In this document: positions 49,563 through 57,487 of the stretch, piece after piece | How positions within the stretch are numbered: the stretch's first letter is position 1 | Layout: each line of letters starts with the position of its first letter | Origin: Pseudomonas monsensis | Lineage (GTDB): Bacteria; Pseudomonadota; Gammaproteobacteria; Pseudomonadales; Pseudomonadaceae | Assembly (NCBI RefSeq): GCF_014268495.2 | Contig: NZ_CP077087.1 | Location: 4,467,501-4,531,500, forward strand | Direction: 5' to 3' | Length of the DNA: 64,000 bases | The notes under the pieces: model-generated | Seen by the model: the letters and a program-made list of their open reading frames with translations, nothing else | What the model was told of the DNA's origin: nothing | Database searches by the model: none | Program-made: the position numbers and the translations under genes

Positions 49563-51710
49563 TTAACCGAAGAAGCTCTGGCCGTTTTTGGCCATTTCGC
49601 GCAGCTTCGCGGTCGGGTGGTACAGCGCGCCCAAATCAGCGTACTGGTCAGCCAGGGCAACGAACTCGGCAACACCGATCGAATCGATGTAGCGCAGCGC
49701 ACCGCCACGGAATGGAGGGAAACCGATACCGTAGACCAGACCCATGTCGGCTTCGGCGGCGGTTTCAACGATGCCGTCTTCCAGGCAACGCACGGTTTCC
49801 AGGCACAGCGGGATCATCATCCAGTTGATGATGTCTTCGTCAGTGACTTCGCGCTGCTCGTAAACGATCGGCTTGAGCACTTCCAGCACCGATGGATCGG
49901 CAACCTTCTTCTGCTTGCCTTTCTTGTCGGCTTCGTAGGCGTAGAAGCCCTTGCCGTTTTTCTGACCCAGGCGCTTGGCTTCGTACAGCACGTCGATGGC
50001 CGAACGACGGTCATCCTTCATGCGGTCCGGGAAACCTTCAGCCATCACGTCACGACCGTGGTGACCGGTGTCGATGCCGACCACGTCCATCAGGTATGCC
50101 GGGCCCATTGGCCAGCCGAATTTTTCCATGACCTTGTCGATGCGGACGAAGTCGACACCGGCGCTGACCAGCTTGGCGAAGCCGCCGAAGTACGGGAACA
50201 GTACGCGGTTGACCAGGAAGCCCGGGCAGTCATTGACCACGATCGGGTTCTTGCCCATTTTCTTGGCGTAGGCAACGGTGGTGGCAACGGCCAGTTCGCT
50301 GGACTTCTCGCCACGGATCACTTCCACCAGCGGCATCATGTGCACCGGGTTGAAGAAGTGCATGCCGACGAAGTTTTCCGGACGCTTGAGGGCCTTGGCC
50401 AGCAGGCTGATGGAAATGGTCGAGGTGTTGGACGCGAGGATGGTGTCCTCTTTGACCTGAGCTTCAACTTCGGCCAGTACAGCTTGCTTGACCTTCGGGT
50501 TCTCGACGACCGCTTCAACCACCAGATCGACGTGACCGAAGTCGCCGTAGGACAGGGTCGGACGAATGCCGTTGAGCACTTCAGCCATTTTCGCAGCGGT
50601 CATGCGACCTTTATCAACGCGGCCAACCAGCAGTTTCGCGGCTTCGGCCAGACCCTGCTCGATACCGTGCTCGTTGATGTCCTTCATCAGGATCGGCGTG
50701 CCTTTGGAGGCCGACTGATAGGCGATACCGCCACCCATGATGCCGGCGCCGAGTACGGCAGCCTGCTTCACGTCTTTGGCGATTTCGTCGTAGGCCTTGG
50801 CCTTTTTCTTCAGTTCCTGATCGTTCAGGAACAGACCGATCAAGCTCTGCGCGGCAGAGGTCTTGGCCAGTTTGACGAAACCGGCGGCTTCGACTTCCAG
50901 CGCCTTGTCACGACCGAAGTTCGCGGCTTTCTGGATGGTCTTGATTGCTTCGACCGGCGCCGGGTAGTTCGGGCCTGCTTGACCGGCGACGAAACCTTTG
51001 GCGGTTTCGAAAGCCATCATTTGTTCGATGGCGTTCAACTTGAGTTTTTCAAGTTTCGGCTGACGCTTGGCCTTGAAGTCGAACTCGCCGGAGATGGCGC
51101 GCTTGATCAGTTCAAGGGCAGCTTCCTGCAGCTTCTCTGGAGCAACCACGGCGTCAACGGCGCTGACTTTCAGGGCGTCTTCAGGGCGGTTTTCCTTGCC
51201 GGCGGCAATCCACTCGATGGCATTGTCGACACCGATCAGACGCGGCAGACGCACAGTGCCACCGAAGCCTGGGTAGATGCCCAGTTTGACTTCCGGCAGA
51301 CCAATCTTGGCTTTGGTCGACATGACGCGATAGTCAGCCGCCAGGCACATTTCCAGACCGCCGCCCAGCGCGATGCCGTTGATGGCCGCTACGGTAGGAA
51401 CGTTGAGGTCTTCGAAATCGCTGAAGATCTTGTTGGCTTCGAGATTGCCAGCAACCAGCTCGGCATCCGGCAGCTTGAAGTTGTCGACAAATTCGGTGAT
51501 GTCGGCGCCGACGATGAACACGTCCTTGCCACTGCTGACGATCACGCCCTTGATCGAAGCATCTGCCTTGATGGTGTCTACGGCCTGACGCAGTTCGTTC
51601 AGGGTTAGACGGTTGAACTTGTTGACGGACTCACCCTTGAGGTCGAATTTCAATTCGACGATGCCACTTTCAAGAGCTTTAACCGTGATGGCTTTACCTT
51701 CGTAAATCAT
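49563..51710 (-). CDS. fadB: Fatty-acid oxidation complex alpha subunit FadB
   Basis: A 715-residue bifunctional enzyme. The N-terminal enoyl-CoA hydratase/isomerase domain has A-L-G-G-G-L-E-M-C-L near residues 113-122 and G-I-Y-P-G-F-G-G-T-V near 140. The 3-hydroxyacyl-CoA dehydrogenase has G-A-G-I-M-G-G-G-I near 319-327 and H-F-F-N-P-V near 449. The start at 51710 gives the usual M-I-Y-E-G-K and has a GGAG site; the frame reaching 51863 is not coding. Length matches the family exactly. A probable PsrA site lies 164 bases upstream. Confidence 0.97.
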   Translation of the reverse strand: MIYEGKAITVKALESGIVELKFDLKGESVNKFNRLTLNELRQAVDTIKADASIKGVIVSSGKDVFIVGADITEFVDNFKLPDAELVAGNLEANKIFSDFEDLNVPTVAAINGIALGGGLEMCLAADYRVMSTKAKIGLPEVKLGIYPGFGGTVRLPRLIGVDNAIEWIAAGKENRPEDALKVSAVDAVVAPEKLQEAALELIKRAISGEFDFKAKRQPKLEKLKLNAIEQMMAFETAKGFVAGQAGPNYPAPVEAIKTIQKAANFGRDKALEVEAAGFVKLAKTSAAQSLIGLFLNDQELKKKAKAYDEIAKDVKQAAVLGAGIMGGGIAYQSASKGTPILMKDINEHGIEQGLAEAAKLLVGRVDKGRMTAAKMAEVLNGIRPTLSYGDFGHVDLVVEAVVENPKVKQAVLAEVEAQVKEDTILASNTSTISISLLAKALKRPENFVGMHFFNPVHMMPLVEVIRGEKSSELAVATTVAYAKKMGKNPIVVNDCPGFLVNRVLFPYFGGFAKLVSAGVDFVRIDKVMEKFGWPMGPAYLMDVVGIDTGHHGRDVMAEGFPDRMKDDRRSAIDVLYEAKRLGQKNGKGFYAYEADKKGKQKKVADPSVLEVLKPIVYEQREVTDEDIINWMMIPLCLETVRCLEDGIVETAAEADMGLVYGIGFPPFRGGALRYIDSIGVAEFVALADQYADLGALYHPTAKLREMAKNGQSFFG

Positions 51711-51873
51711 CAACTGATCTCCACGATATGGAAGCTGAACAGTACACGTCGGACGCAGGCGAATGGCTCGGCAGGACGCTTTTTCGTCGATGCTAACGCC
51801 AATCCACCCGGCACACCCGCCAACGCGATAGTCGGGATTCTGTAGGAGCAGTCTGTAAGACAAACGCTCAATT

Positions 51874-51887
51874 CATACGCCCGTTTG
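51874..51887. promoter_or_regulatory. Candidate PsrA operator upstream of fadBA
   Basis: CATAC-GCCC-GTTTG has the same N4 spacing as the psrA site and one mismatch in one half-site. PsrA repression of fadBA is known in P. aeruginosa. Confidence 0.6.
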
Positions 51888-52079
51888 ATTTGGGTACGTC
51901 ACCTTCACGGAATTTCCGACAATTGTCAATCGCCCAAAATACGGGTTCAAATGCGACTTTGCGGTCATTTCCGTACCACGCAGACGTGCAACACACGCCT
52001 GCATGTGAAGCCATTCATAGAATCAATAGTTAGAAAATTCGCCCTAATTCACAACGAACCCTGTTTAAAAGGCTACGCT

Positions 52080-52190
52080 GGCTGGACTACAGTGAGATGT
52101 GCTGATCAGAGATTGCCCGATACAGCCTCGAAAAGAATTTCCGGCCTGCCTGGCCAAACCCGCCCGACGAATCATGTCGGGCTTTTTATT
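52080..52190 (+). ncRNA. Candidate small RNA upstream of fadBA (plus strand)
   Basis: A plus-strand segment of about 110 bases ends in a strong intrinsic terminator and is preceded at 52072-52079 by GCTACGCT, which fits the RpoS-type -10 pattern (K-CTA-Y-R-CT). Within it GGCC/GGCC at 52143-52155 forms a small hairpin, and CAGCC at 52123 can pair with GGCTG at 52080. No protein gene on this strand could supply the terminator. The exact 5' end and the family are unknown. Confidence 0.45.
52162..52190 (+). terminator. Orphan intrinsic terminator
   Basis: GCCCGAC and GTCGGGC pair around a seven-base loop, followed by TTTTTATT. The T-tract is only on the plus strand, while both neighbouring genes are on the minus strand. 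Confidence 0.88.
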
Positions 52191-52239
52191 GCTCGTCTGC
52201 CGGACGCTTCACACCGTTGCAGTGCGAAAATTCCGCGCA

Positions 52240-52677
52240 TCACGCCAGCGCTTTCAGAGTCGCGTCGATATCCTGCAAGACCGTGGCTTCGCCCTTCTCG
52301 CCCCAATACAAGGCGATCATCTGCTTGTCGGCCTCGACTTTGAAAACGTTGCCCGGCAACTTTTCGAAATGATTAAGCAGCGCCCGGTCTTCGCAGACTT
52401 CCTGCCACTGATTGACCCACACCCCCGGCGCTTTCTGCCAGTAAGCCCAGCATGCCGGTTGATTGCCACGGCGCGGCCGATGGTATTGCGCGCACGGATT
52501 GGGCGGCTCCTGCCCCAGCCAGTGCGGCCATTCCTGAGGCGCCAGTTGCATGGCCAGACCAATGCGGCGCGCCTCCATGCGCAGGGCCATGCGACCGCTT
52601 TGAACACGCGAAGGGCGCAACCAGGCCAGCGGACTTAATACCACCAGCAGGATTGACACCACTAACCAGACCGTCAT
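52240..52677 (-). CDS. Small membrane-anchored protein of unknown function
   Basis: A 145-residue protein with one N-terminal membrane helix (residues about 2-22, V-W-L-V-V-S-I-L-L-V-V-L-S-P-L-A-W-L) and a cytoplasmic or periplasmic soluble part. That part contains R-M-A-L-R-M-E-A-R-R-I-G-L, a Trp-rich segment with W-P-H-W-L and C-W-A-Y-W, and a C-terminal V-L-Q-D-I-D-A-T-L. Two cysteines (in N-P-C-A-Q-Y and P-A-C-W-A) could pair. No known domain was recognised. The start at 52677 begins the helix cleanly; ten upstream codons are not needed. It is divergent from usp and conserved in position in PAO1 as I remember. Confidence 0.75.
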   Translation of the reverse strand: MTVWLVVSILLVVLSPLAWLRPSRVQSGRMALRMEARRIGLAMQLAPQEWPHWLGQEPPNPCAQYHRPRRGNQPACWAYWQKAPGVWVNQWQEVCEDRALLNHFEKLPGNVFKVEADKQMIALYWGEKGEATVLQDIDATLKALA

Positions 52678-52780
52678 ATCTCTATTCCCAATTCTTGGTG
52701 AGCGCATTGTGTCACTTTGGAACCAATGCGCTTGAAACCAGCCATACTTAACAATATTGAAACCTCACGAGGAGCACCTC

Positions 52781-53218
52781 ATGCCCTACTCCCATATCCT
52801 GGTCGCCGTAGATCTGACCGAAGAGTGCGACCCTGTGATTCACCGCGCCCGAGAGCTGTCGGCGAGCAACGGCGCCAAGCTGTCGCTGGTACATATCGTC
52901 GAACCAATGGCGATGGCGTTCGGCGGCGACGTGCCGATGGATCTGTCACAACTGCAACAACAGCAGTTCGATCAGGCCAAGGAGCGTCTCGAGCGCCTGA
53001 AAACCAAATACGCAGAGCTTGAGGGCGCCAATTGCCACCTGACCTATGGTCAGCCACGCCAGGAAATCCATCATTTCGCCAAGGAAAACCATTGCGACCT
53101 GATCGTCGTCGGCAGCCATGGCCGTCACGGCCTGGCGCTGTTGCTTGGCTCCACGGCCAATGACGTACTGCACGGCGCGCCTTGCGATGTACTGGCGGTG
53201 CACCTGGTCAAACGCTGA
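52781..53218 (+). CDS. Universal stress protein (UspA family)
   Basis: A 145-residue single Usp domain. It starts I-L-V-A-V-D-L-T-E, and the C-terminal ATP-binding motif G-S-H-G-R-H-G-L-A-L-L-L-G-S fits G-x2-G-x9-G-S, so ATP binding is expected. The middle region is rich in Gln and may extend a helix (Q-L-Q-Q-Q-Q-F-D-Q). A GAGGAG site precedes the ATG at 52781. It is monocistronic, followed by a strong shared terminator. Confidence 0.95.
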   Translation: MPYSHILVAVDLTEECDPVIHRARELSASNGAKLSLVHIVEPMAMAFGGDVPMDLSQLQQQQFDQAKERLERLKTKYAELEGANCHLTYGQPRQEIHHFAKENHCDLIVVGSHGRHGLALLLGSTANDVLHGAPCDVLAVHLVKR

Positions 53219-53257
53219 AACACCAGGCCCGCTCCTATTGAATCTCGACCCGCATGT

Positions 53258-53297
53258 GAAAAGCCCGGCCTCACGCAAATGAGGCCGGGCTTTTTTG
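53258..53297. terminator. Bidirectional intrinsic terminator (usp / uup)
   Basis: AAAAGCCCGGCCTCA and TGAGGCCGGGCTTTT pair around a six-base loop with T-tracts on both strands. Confidence 0.93.
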
Positions 53298-53309
53298 TCA
53301 CCGGATCAG

Positions 53310-55232
53310 TCAGGCATCCAGCTCGGCCCAACGCTCCACCAGTGCATCCAGCTCAGCCTGCAACTGCTCCAGCGAAGCAATTACCTTGGCCGTCTCGGTC
53401 GGCGGACGCTGATAGAAACCAGCTTCGGCCATTTCAGCCTCGACCGCAGCGATCTGCTGTTCCTTGGCGTCGATGTCACCCGGCAACGCTTCCAGCTCGC
53501 GCTGCAGCTTGTAGCTCAGTTTCTTCTTGGCCGCCGGCGCGACAGCGGCAGGCTCAGCAACCACAGCAGGCTCAGCGGTAACCACCGCCGAATTCAGGTC
53601 AGCCTTGCCCGACTTGCTCTCGGTCACGCCCAGCAGGCGCGGCGAGCCGCCCTGACGGATCCAGTCCTGATAACCACCGACGTATTCACGTACCTTGCCT
53701 TCACCTTCGAAAACCAGGGTACTGGTGACCACGTTGTCGAGGAATGCCCGGTCGTGACTGACCATCAGCACGGTGCCGTTGAAGGTCAACAGCACTTCTT
53801 CGAGCAGCTCGAGGGTTTCCACATCGAGGTCGTTGGTCGGTTCGTCGAGGACCAGCAGGTTCGCCGGCTTGCTGAACAGCTTCGCCAACAGCAAACGCGC
53901 ACGCTCGCCACCGGACAGCGCCTTCACCGGTGTGCGCGCACGCTGCGGGCTGAACAGGAAGTCGCCGAGGTAGCTCAGCACGTGGCGGCTCTGACCGTCG
54001 ATGTCGATAAAATCGCGACCTTCGGCGACGTTGTCGATCACGGTCTTTTCCAGATCCAGCTGATGGCGCAACTGGTCGAAGTAGGCCACGTCGATCCGGG
54101 TGCCCTCTTCCACTGTGCCGCTGGTCGGTTGCAGGCCGTTTAGCATCAGCTTGAGCAAGGTGGTCTTGCCGGTACCGTTGGCGCCGAGCAGACCGATACG
54201 GTCGCCGCGCTGCAGGACCATCGAGAAGTCCTTGATCAGGAACGGGCCGTCCGGGTGATGGAAGCTGACATTTTCCAACACCATCACTTGCTTGCCGGAC
54301 TTGTCGGCGGTTTCCAGCTGAATGTTCGCCTTGCCGGTGCGCTCGCGACGCTCGCTGCGCTCAACACGCAGGGCTTTCAGGGCGCGGACACGGCCTTCGT
54401 TACGGGTACGACGGGCCTTGATGCCTTGACGGATCCACACTTCTTCCTGGGCCAGACGCTTGTCGAACAGCGCGTTGGCGGTTTCTTCAGCAGCCAGCGC
54501 GGCTTCTTTATGTACCAGGAAGCTGGCGTAGTCGCCGTTCCAGTCGATCAGGCCGCCGCGGTCCAGCTCGAGGATGCGTGTGGCGAGGTTTTGCAGGAAA
54601 GAACGGTCGTGCGTGATGAACAGCACGGCACCCTGGAAATCCTTCAGAGCTTCTTCGAGCCAGGCAATTGCACCGATGTCCAGGTGGTTGGTGGGTTCGT
54701 CGAGCAACAGCAGATCCGGCTCGGACACCAGCGCCTGCGCCAGCAGAACGCGACGACGCCAGCCGCCGGACAGTTCGGCGAGGGTCTTGTCGGCCGGCAG
54801 TTGCAGGCGGCTCAGGGTGCTGTCGACCAGGGTCTGCAAGCGCCAGCCGTCACGAGCTTCGAGGTCGTGCTGGACGTGCATCAGCTTGTCCAGATCGGCA
54901 TCGGTGACGATGTTCTGGCTCAGGTGATGGTATTCGGCGAGCAAGGCGCCAACGCCATCGAGGCCTTCGGCAACCACGTCGAACACGGTCCGCTCGTCGG
55001 CCACCGGCAATTCTTGCGGCAATTCGCCGATTTTCAGACCGGGGGCACGCCACACCGAGCCGTCATCGGGCTTCTGGTCGCCCTTGACCAGTTTCATCAT
55101 GCTGGACTTGCCAGTGCCGTTGCGGCCGATGATGCACACCCGCTCACCACGGGCGATCTGCCAGGACACCTTGTCCAACAACGGCATCGCGCCGAATGCA
55201 AGGGACACATCGCTGAATTTGAGCAGGGTCAT
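53310..55232 (-). CDS. uup: ABC-F ATPase Uup
   Basis: A 640-residue cytoplasmic ABC-F protein with two ATPase domains and no membrane part. The first has G-R-N-G-T-G-K-S-S near residues 36-44 and L-S-G-G-W-R-R-R. The second has G-A-N-G-T-G-K-T-T and L-S-G-G-E-R-A-R. A linker lies near 240-310. The C-terminal 80 residues form a basic coiled coil (L-S-Y-K-L-Q-R-E-L-E-A-L-P), the DNA- or ribosome-binding tail of Uup. It is linked to transposon excision and translation or ribosome assembly. The start at 55232 was chosen. It is divergent from slt. Confidence 0.94.
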   Translation of the reverse strand: MTLLKFSDVSLAFGAMPLLDKVSWQIARGERVCIIGRNGTGKSSMMKLVKGDQKPDDGSVWRAPGLKIGELPQELPVADERTVFDVVAEGLDGVGALLAEYHHLSQNIVTDADLDKLMHVQHDLEARDGWRLQTLVDSTLSRLQLPADKTLAELSGGWRRRVLLAQALVSEPDLLLLDEPTNHLDIGAIAWLEEALKDFQGAVLFITHDRSFLQNLATRILELDRGGLIDWNGDYASFLVHKEAALAAEETANALFDKRLAQEEVWIRQGIKARRTRNEGRVRALKALRVERSERRERTGKANIQLETADKSGKQVMVLENVSFHHPDGPFLIKDFSMVLQRGDRIGLLGANGTGKTTLLKLMLNGLQPTSGTVEEGTRIDVAYFDQLRHQLDLEKTVIDNVAEGRDFIDIDGQSRHVLSYLGDFLFSPQRARTPVKALSGGERARLLLAKLFSKPANLLVLDEPTNDLDVETLELLEEVLLTFNGTVLMVSHDRAFLDNVVTSTLVFEGEGKVREYVGGYQDWIRQGGSPRLLGVTESKSGKADLNSAVVTAEPAVVAEPAAVAPAAKKKLSYKLQRELEALPGDIDAKEQQIAAVEAEMAEAGFYQRPPTETAKVIASLEQLQAELDALVERWAELDA

Positions 55233-55446
55233 GAGCTTCTCCAAAAACCGGGCGCGCATTCTACCTGACTTAGGGCTTCAACAGGCCGGCAATTTGTCTG
55301 TCGAAGCACTCTGCACAACATTTGTTGCGAACTTGTGCTGCATGGGTCGCAAAGCTTTCGCCCGTTGCTGGCAAAAGGCTAAGCTACAGACAATTCAGTG
55401 CTGGCCGCGGCCGGTGCTTGTCATGATTTCTCTGCCCGGATGTCTC

Positions 55447-57375
55447 ATGCGCAGTCGCCTTTTCAGTGTCTTGTCCTGTTTGCTACTTACCGCCGCTGCC
55501 GCTCAATCCGCCCAGGCGGTGGACCTGTCCACCCAACGCCAGTATTACGATGAAGCCAAGCGCGCCCTGGCCAAGGGCGACACCGGCCCGTACTTCCGTT
55601 ACAGCCAGGCCCTGGCCGATTATCCGCTGGAACCGTATCTGGCTTACGACGAGTTGACCGCACGTCTGAAGACCGCGAGCAACGCCGAGATCGAGAAATT
55701 CCTCGCCGAGCACGGCGACCTGCCGCAGGCCAACTGGATGAAACTGCGCTGGTTGCGCTGGCTGGCCGACCGCGGCGACTGGGCGACCTTCACCAGGTAT
55801 TACGACCCTAAACTGAACTTTACCGAACTGGACTGCCTCAACGCGCAGAACCAGATCAGCAGCGGCCACAAGGCCGAAGGTTACGCCAACGCCGACAAAC
55901 TGTGGCTGACCGGCAAATCGCAACCGGCGGCCTGTGACGGGCTGTTCGGGATCTGGGCCGCCGATGGCCAACTGACCGAACAGAAACGCTGGGAGCGCAC
56001 CAAACTGGCCGCCCAGGCGCGTAACTATCCGTTGGCCAACAGTCTGGTCAACGGCCTGACCACCCTCGCCCCACGCGGTCGCGTGTTGGTGGATGTCGCA
56101 CAGAAGCCCGAACTGCTCAACCAGCCGTCGCGCTTCACCCCGGCCGACGAGCCGATGTCCGACGTGGTCAGCCTCGGCCTGCGTCGCCTCGCCCGTCAGG
56201 ATCCGGACAAGGCCATGGCCCTGCTCGATGGTTACGCCAGCAGCATGCACTTCTCCCGTGACGAGAAAGTCGCGATCGCCCGGGAAATCGGCCTGACGCT
56301 GGCTCGGCGTTTCGACAGCCGGGCGCTGGACGTGATGACCAAGTACGACCCGGAACTGCGCGACAACACCGTTTCCGAATGGCGCCTGCGCCTGCTGCTG
56401 CGTCTGGCCCGCTGGGACGACGCCTATCAGTTGACCCGCCGGCTGCCGCAGGATCTGGCCACCACCAACCGCTGGCGCTATTGGCAGGCCCGCAGTCTGG
56501 AATTGGCGCAGCCACGGAACCCGGAAGCGCAGACGCTGTACAAGAATCTGGCCAAGGAACGCGACTTCTACGGCTTCCTCGCCGCCGACCGCTCGCAACT
56601 GCCGTACTCGGTGATGAACAAGCCGCTGGTACTGAGCCAGGCGACCATCAACAAAGTGCGTAACACCCCCGGCGTGCGACGCGCCCTGGAATTCCATGCC
56701 CGCGGGCAGATCGTCGACGGTCGCCGCGAGTGGTACCACGTCAGCCGCCATTTCAACCGCGACGAAATGGTCGCCCAGGCCAAACTGGCCTACGACCTGA
56801 AATGGTACTTCCCGGCAATCCGCACCATCAGTCAGGCGCAATACTGGGATGATCTCGATATCCGTTTCCCGATGGCGCACCGTGACACCCTCGTGCGCGA
56901 AGCCAAGGTGCGCGGCCTGCATTCCAGTTGGGTGTTCGCCATCACCCGTCAGGAAAGCGCGTTCATGGACGACGCCCGCTCCGGCGTCGGCGCCAGCGGC
57001 CTGATGCAACTGATGCCCGGCACCGCCAAGGAAACCGCGCGCAAGTTCAGCATCCCACTGGCCTCGCCCCAGCAAGTGCTCGACCCGGACAAGAACATCC
57101 AGCTCGGCGCCGCTTACCTGAGCCAGGTGCACAGCCAGTTCAACGGCAACCGCGTCCTCGCCTCCGCCGCCTACAACGCAGGCCCGGGCCGCGTTCGCCA
57201 ATGGCTGCGCGGCGCCGACCACCTGAGCTTCGACGTCTGGGTGGAAAGCATCCCGTTCGACGAAACCCGCCAGTATGTGCAGAACGTGCTGTCTTATTCG
57301 GTGATCTACGGCCAGAAGCTCAACTCGCCGCAGCCGCTGGTGGATTGGCATGAGCGGTATTTCGATGACCAATGA
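55447..57375 (+). CDS. slt: Soluble lytic murein transglycosylase Slt
   Basis: A 642-residue periplasmic enzyme that cuts peptidoglycan to 1,6-anhydro-muropeptides. A signal peptide ends at Q-S-A-Q-A/V-D (about residue 25). A long helical superhelix (U and L domains, about 30-470) precedes the catalytic domain, which has R-Q-E-S-A-F with Glu503, A-S-G-L-M-Q-L-M-P-G-T-A-K-E and A-A-Y-N-A-G-P-G-R-V-R. Length equals E. coli Slt70. The start at 55447 was chosen; an in-frame ATG at 55423 would add a non-signal extension. Confidence 0.95.
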   Translation: MRSRLFSVLSCLLLTAAAAQSAQAVDLSTQRQYYDEAKRALAKGDTGPYFRYSQALADYPLEPYLAYDELTARLKTASNAEIEKFLAEHGDLPQANWMKLRWLRWLADRGDWATFTRYYDPKLNFTELDCLNAQNQISSGHKAEGYANADKLWLTGKSQPAACDGLFGIWAADGQLTEQKRWERTKLAAQARNYPLANSLVNGLTTLAPRGRVLVDVAQKPELLNQPSRFTPADEPMSDVVSLGLRRLARQDPDKAMALLDGYASSMHFSRDEKVAIAREIGLTLARRFDSRALDVMTKYDPELRDNTVSEWRLRLLLRLARWDDAYQLTRRLPQDLATTNRWRYWQARSLELAQPRNPEAQTLYKNLAKERDFYGFLAADRSQLPYSVMNKPLVLSQATINKVRNTPGVRRALEFHARGQIVDGRREWYHVSRHFNRDEMVAQAKLAYDLKWYFPAIRTISQAQYWDDLDIRFPMAHRDTLVREAKVRGLHSSWVFAITRQESAFMDDARSGVGASGLMQLMPGTAKETARKFSIPLASPQQVLDPDKNIQLGAAYLSQVHSQFNGNRVLASAAYNAGPGRVRQWLRGADHLSFDVWVESIPFDETRQYVQNVLSYSVIYGQKLNSPQPLVDWHERYFDDQ

Positions 57376-57378
57376 TCT

Positions 57379-57487
57379 GTAGACGCTGCCGCAGGCGGTG
57401 ATCTTTTGCTGCAAAAAAATGCCCGCACTTGGATGCGGGCATTTTTTTGCAGCAAGATCAAAGATCGCCGCCTGCGACAACGTCTAC
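57379..57487. repeat. Second-class REP palindrome with embedded bidirectional terminator
   Basis: GTAGACG...GCAGGCGG-GATCTTT on the left mirrors AAAGATCGCCGCCTGCG...CGTCTAC on the right. In the centre TGCCCGCA and TGCGGGCA pair around a six-base loop with A7 and T7 flanks, ending slt and the exporter gene. The right arm contains the TAG stop of the exporter. This unit differs from the GAGCAAGC class seen elsewhere. Confidence 0.88.

Larger units (their letters stand above)
51711..52239. other. 529-base intergenic region upstream of fadBA
   Basis: No convincing protein gene was found, and the plus-strand frame at 51885-52343 lacks coding character. The region holds the fadBA leader and promoter on the minus strand, a candidate PsrA site at 51874-51887 and a plus-strand terminator with a candidate sRNA at 52071-52190. 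Confidence 0.7.

Noticed and set aside
51711..51863. Longer fadB start
   Set aside because: The extra 51 residues do not match the family, which starts M-I-Y-E-G-K, and the good ribosome site is at 51710.
51885..52343. Plus-strand ORF of 152 codons upstream of fadB
   Set aside because: It has no plausible ribosome site and an abnormal composition, and it runs through an intrinsic terminator into the antisense of the neighbouring gene.
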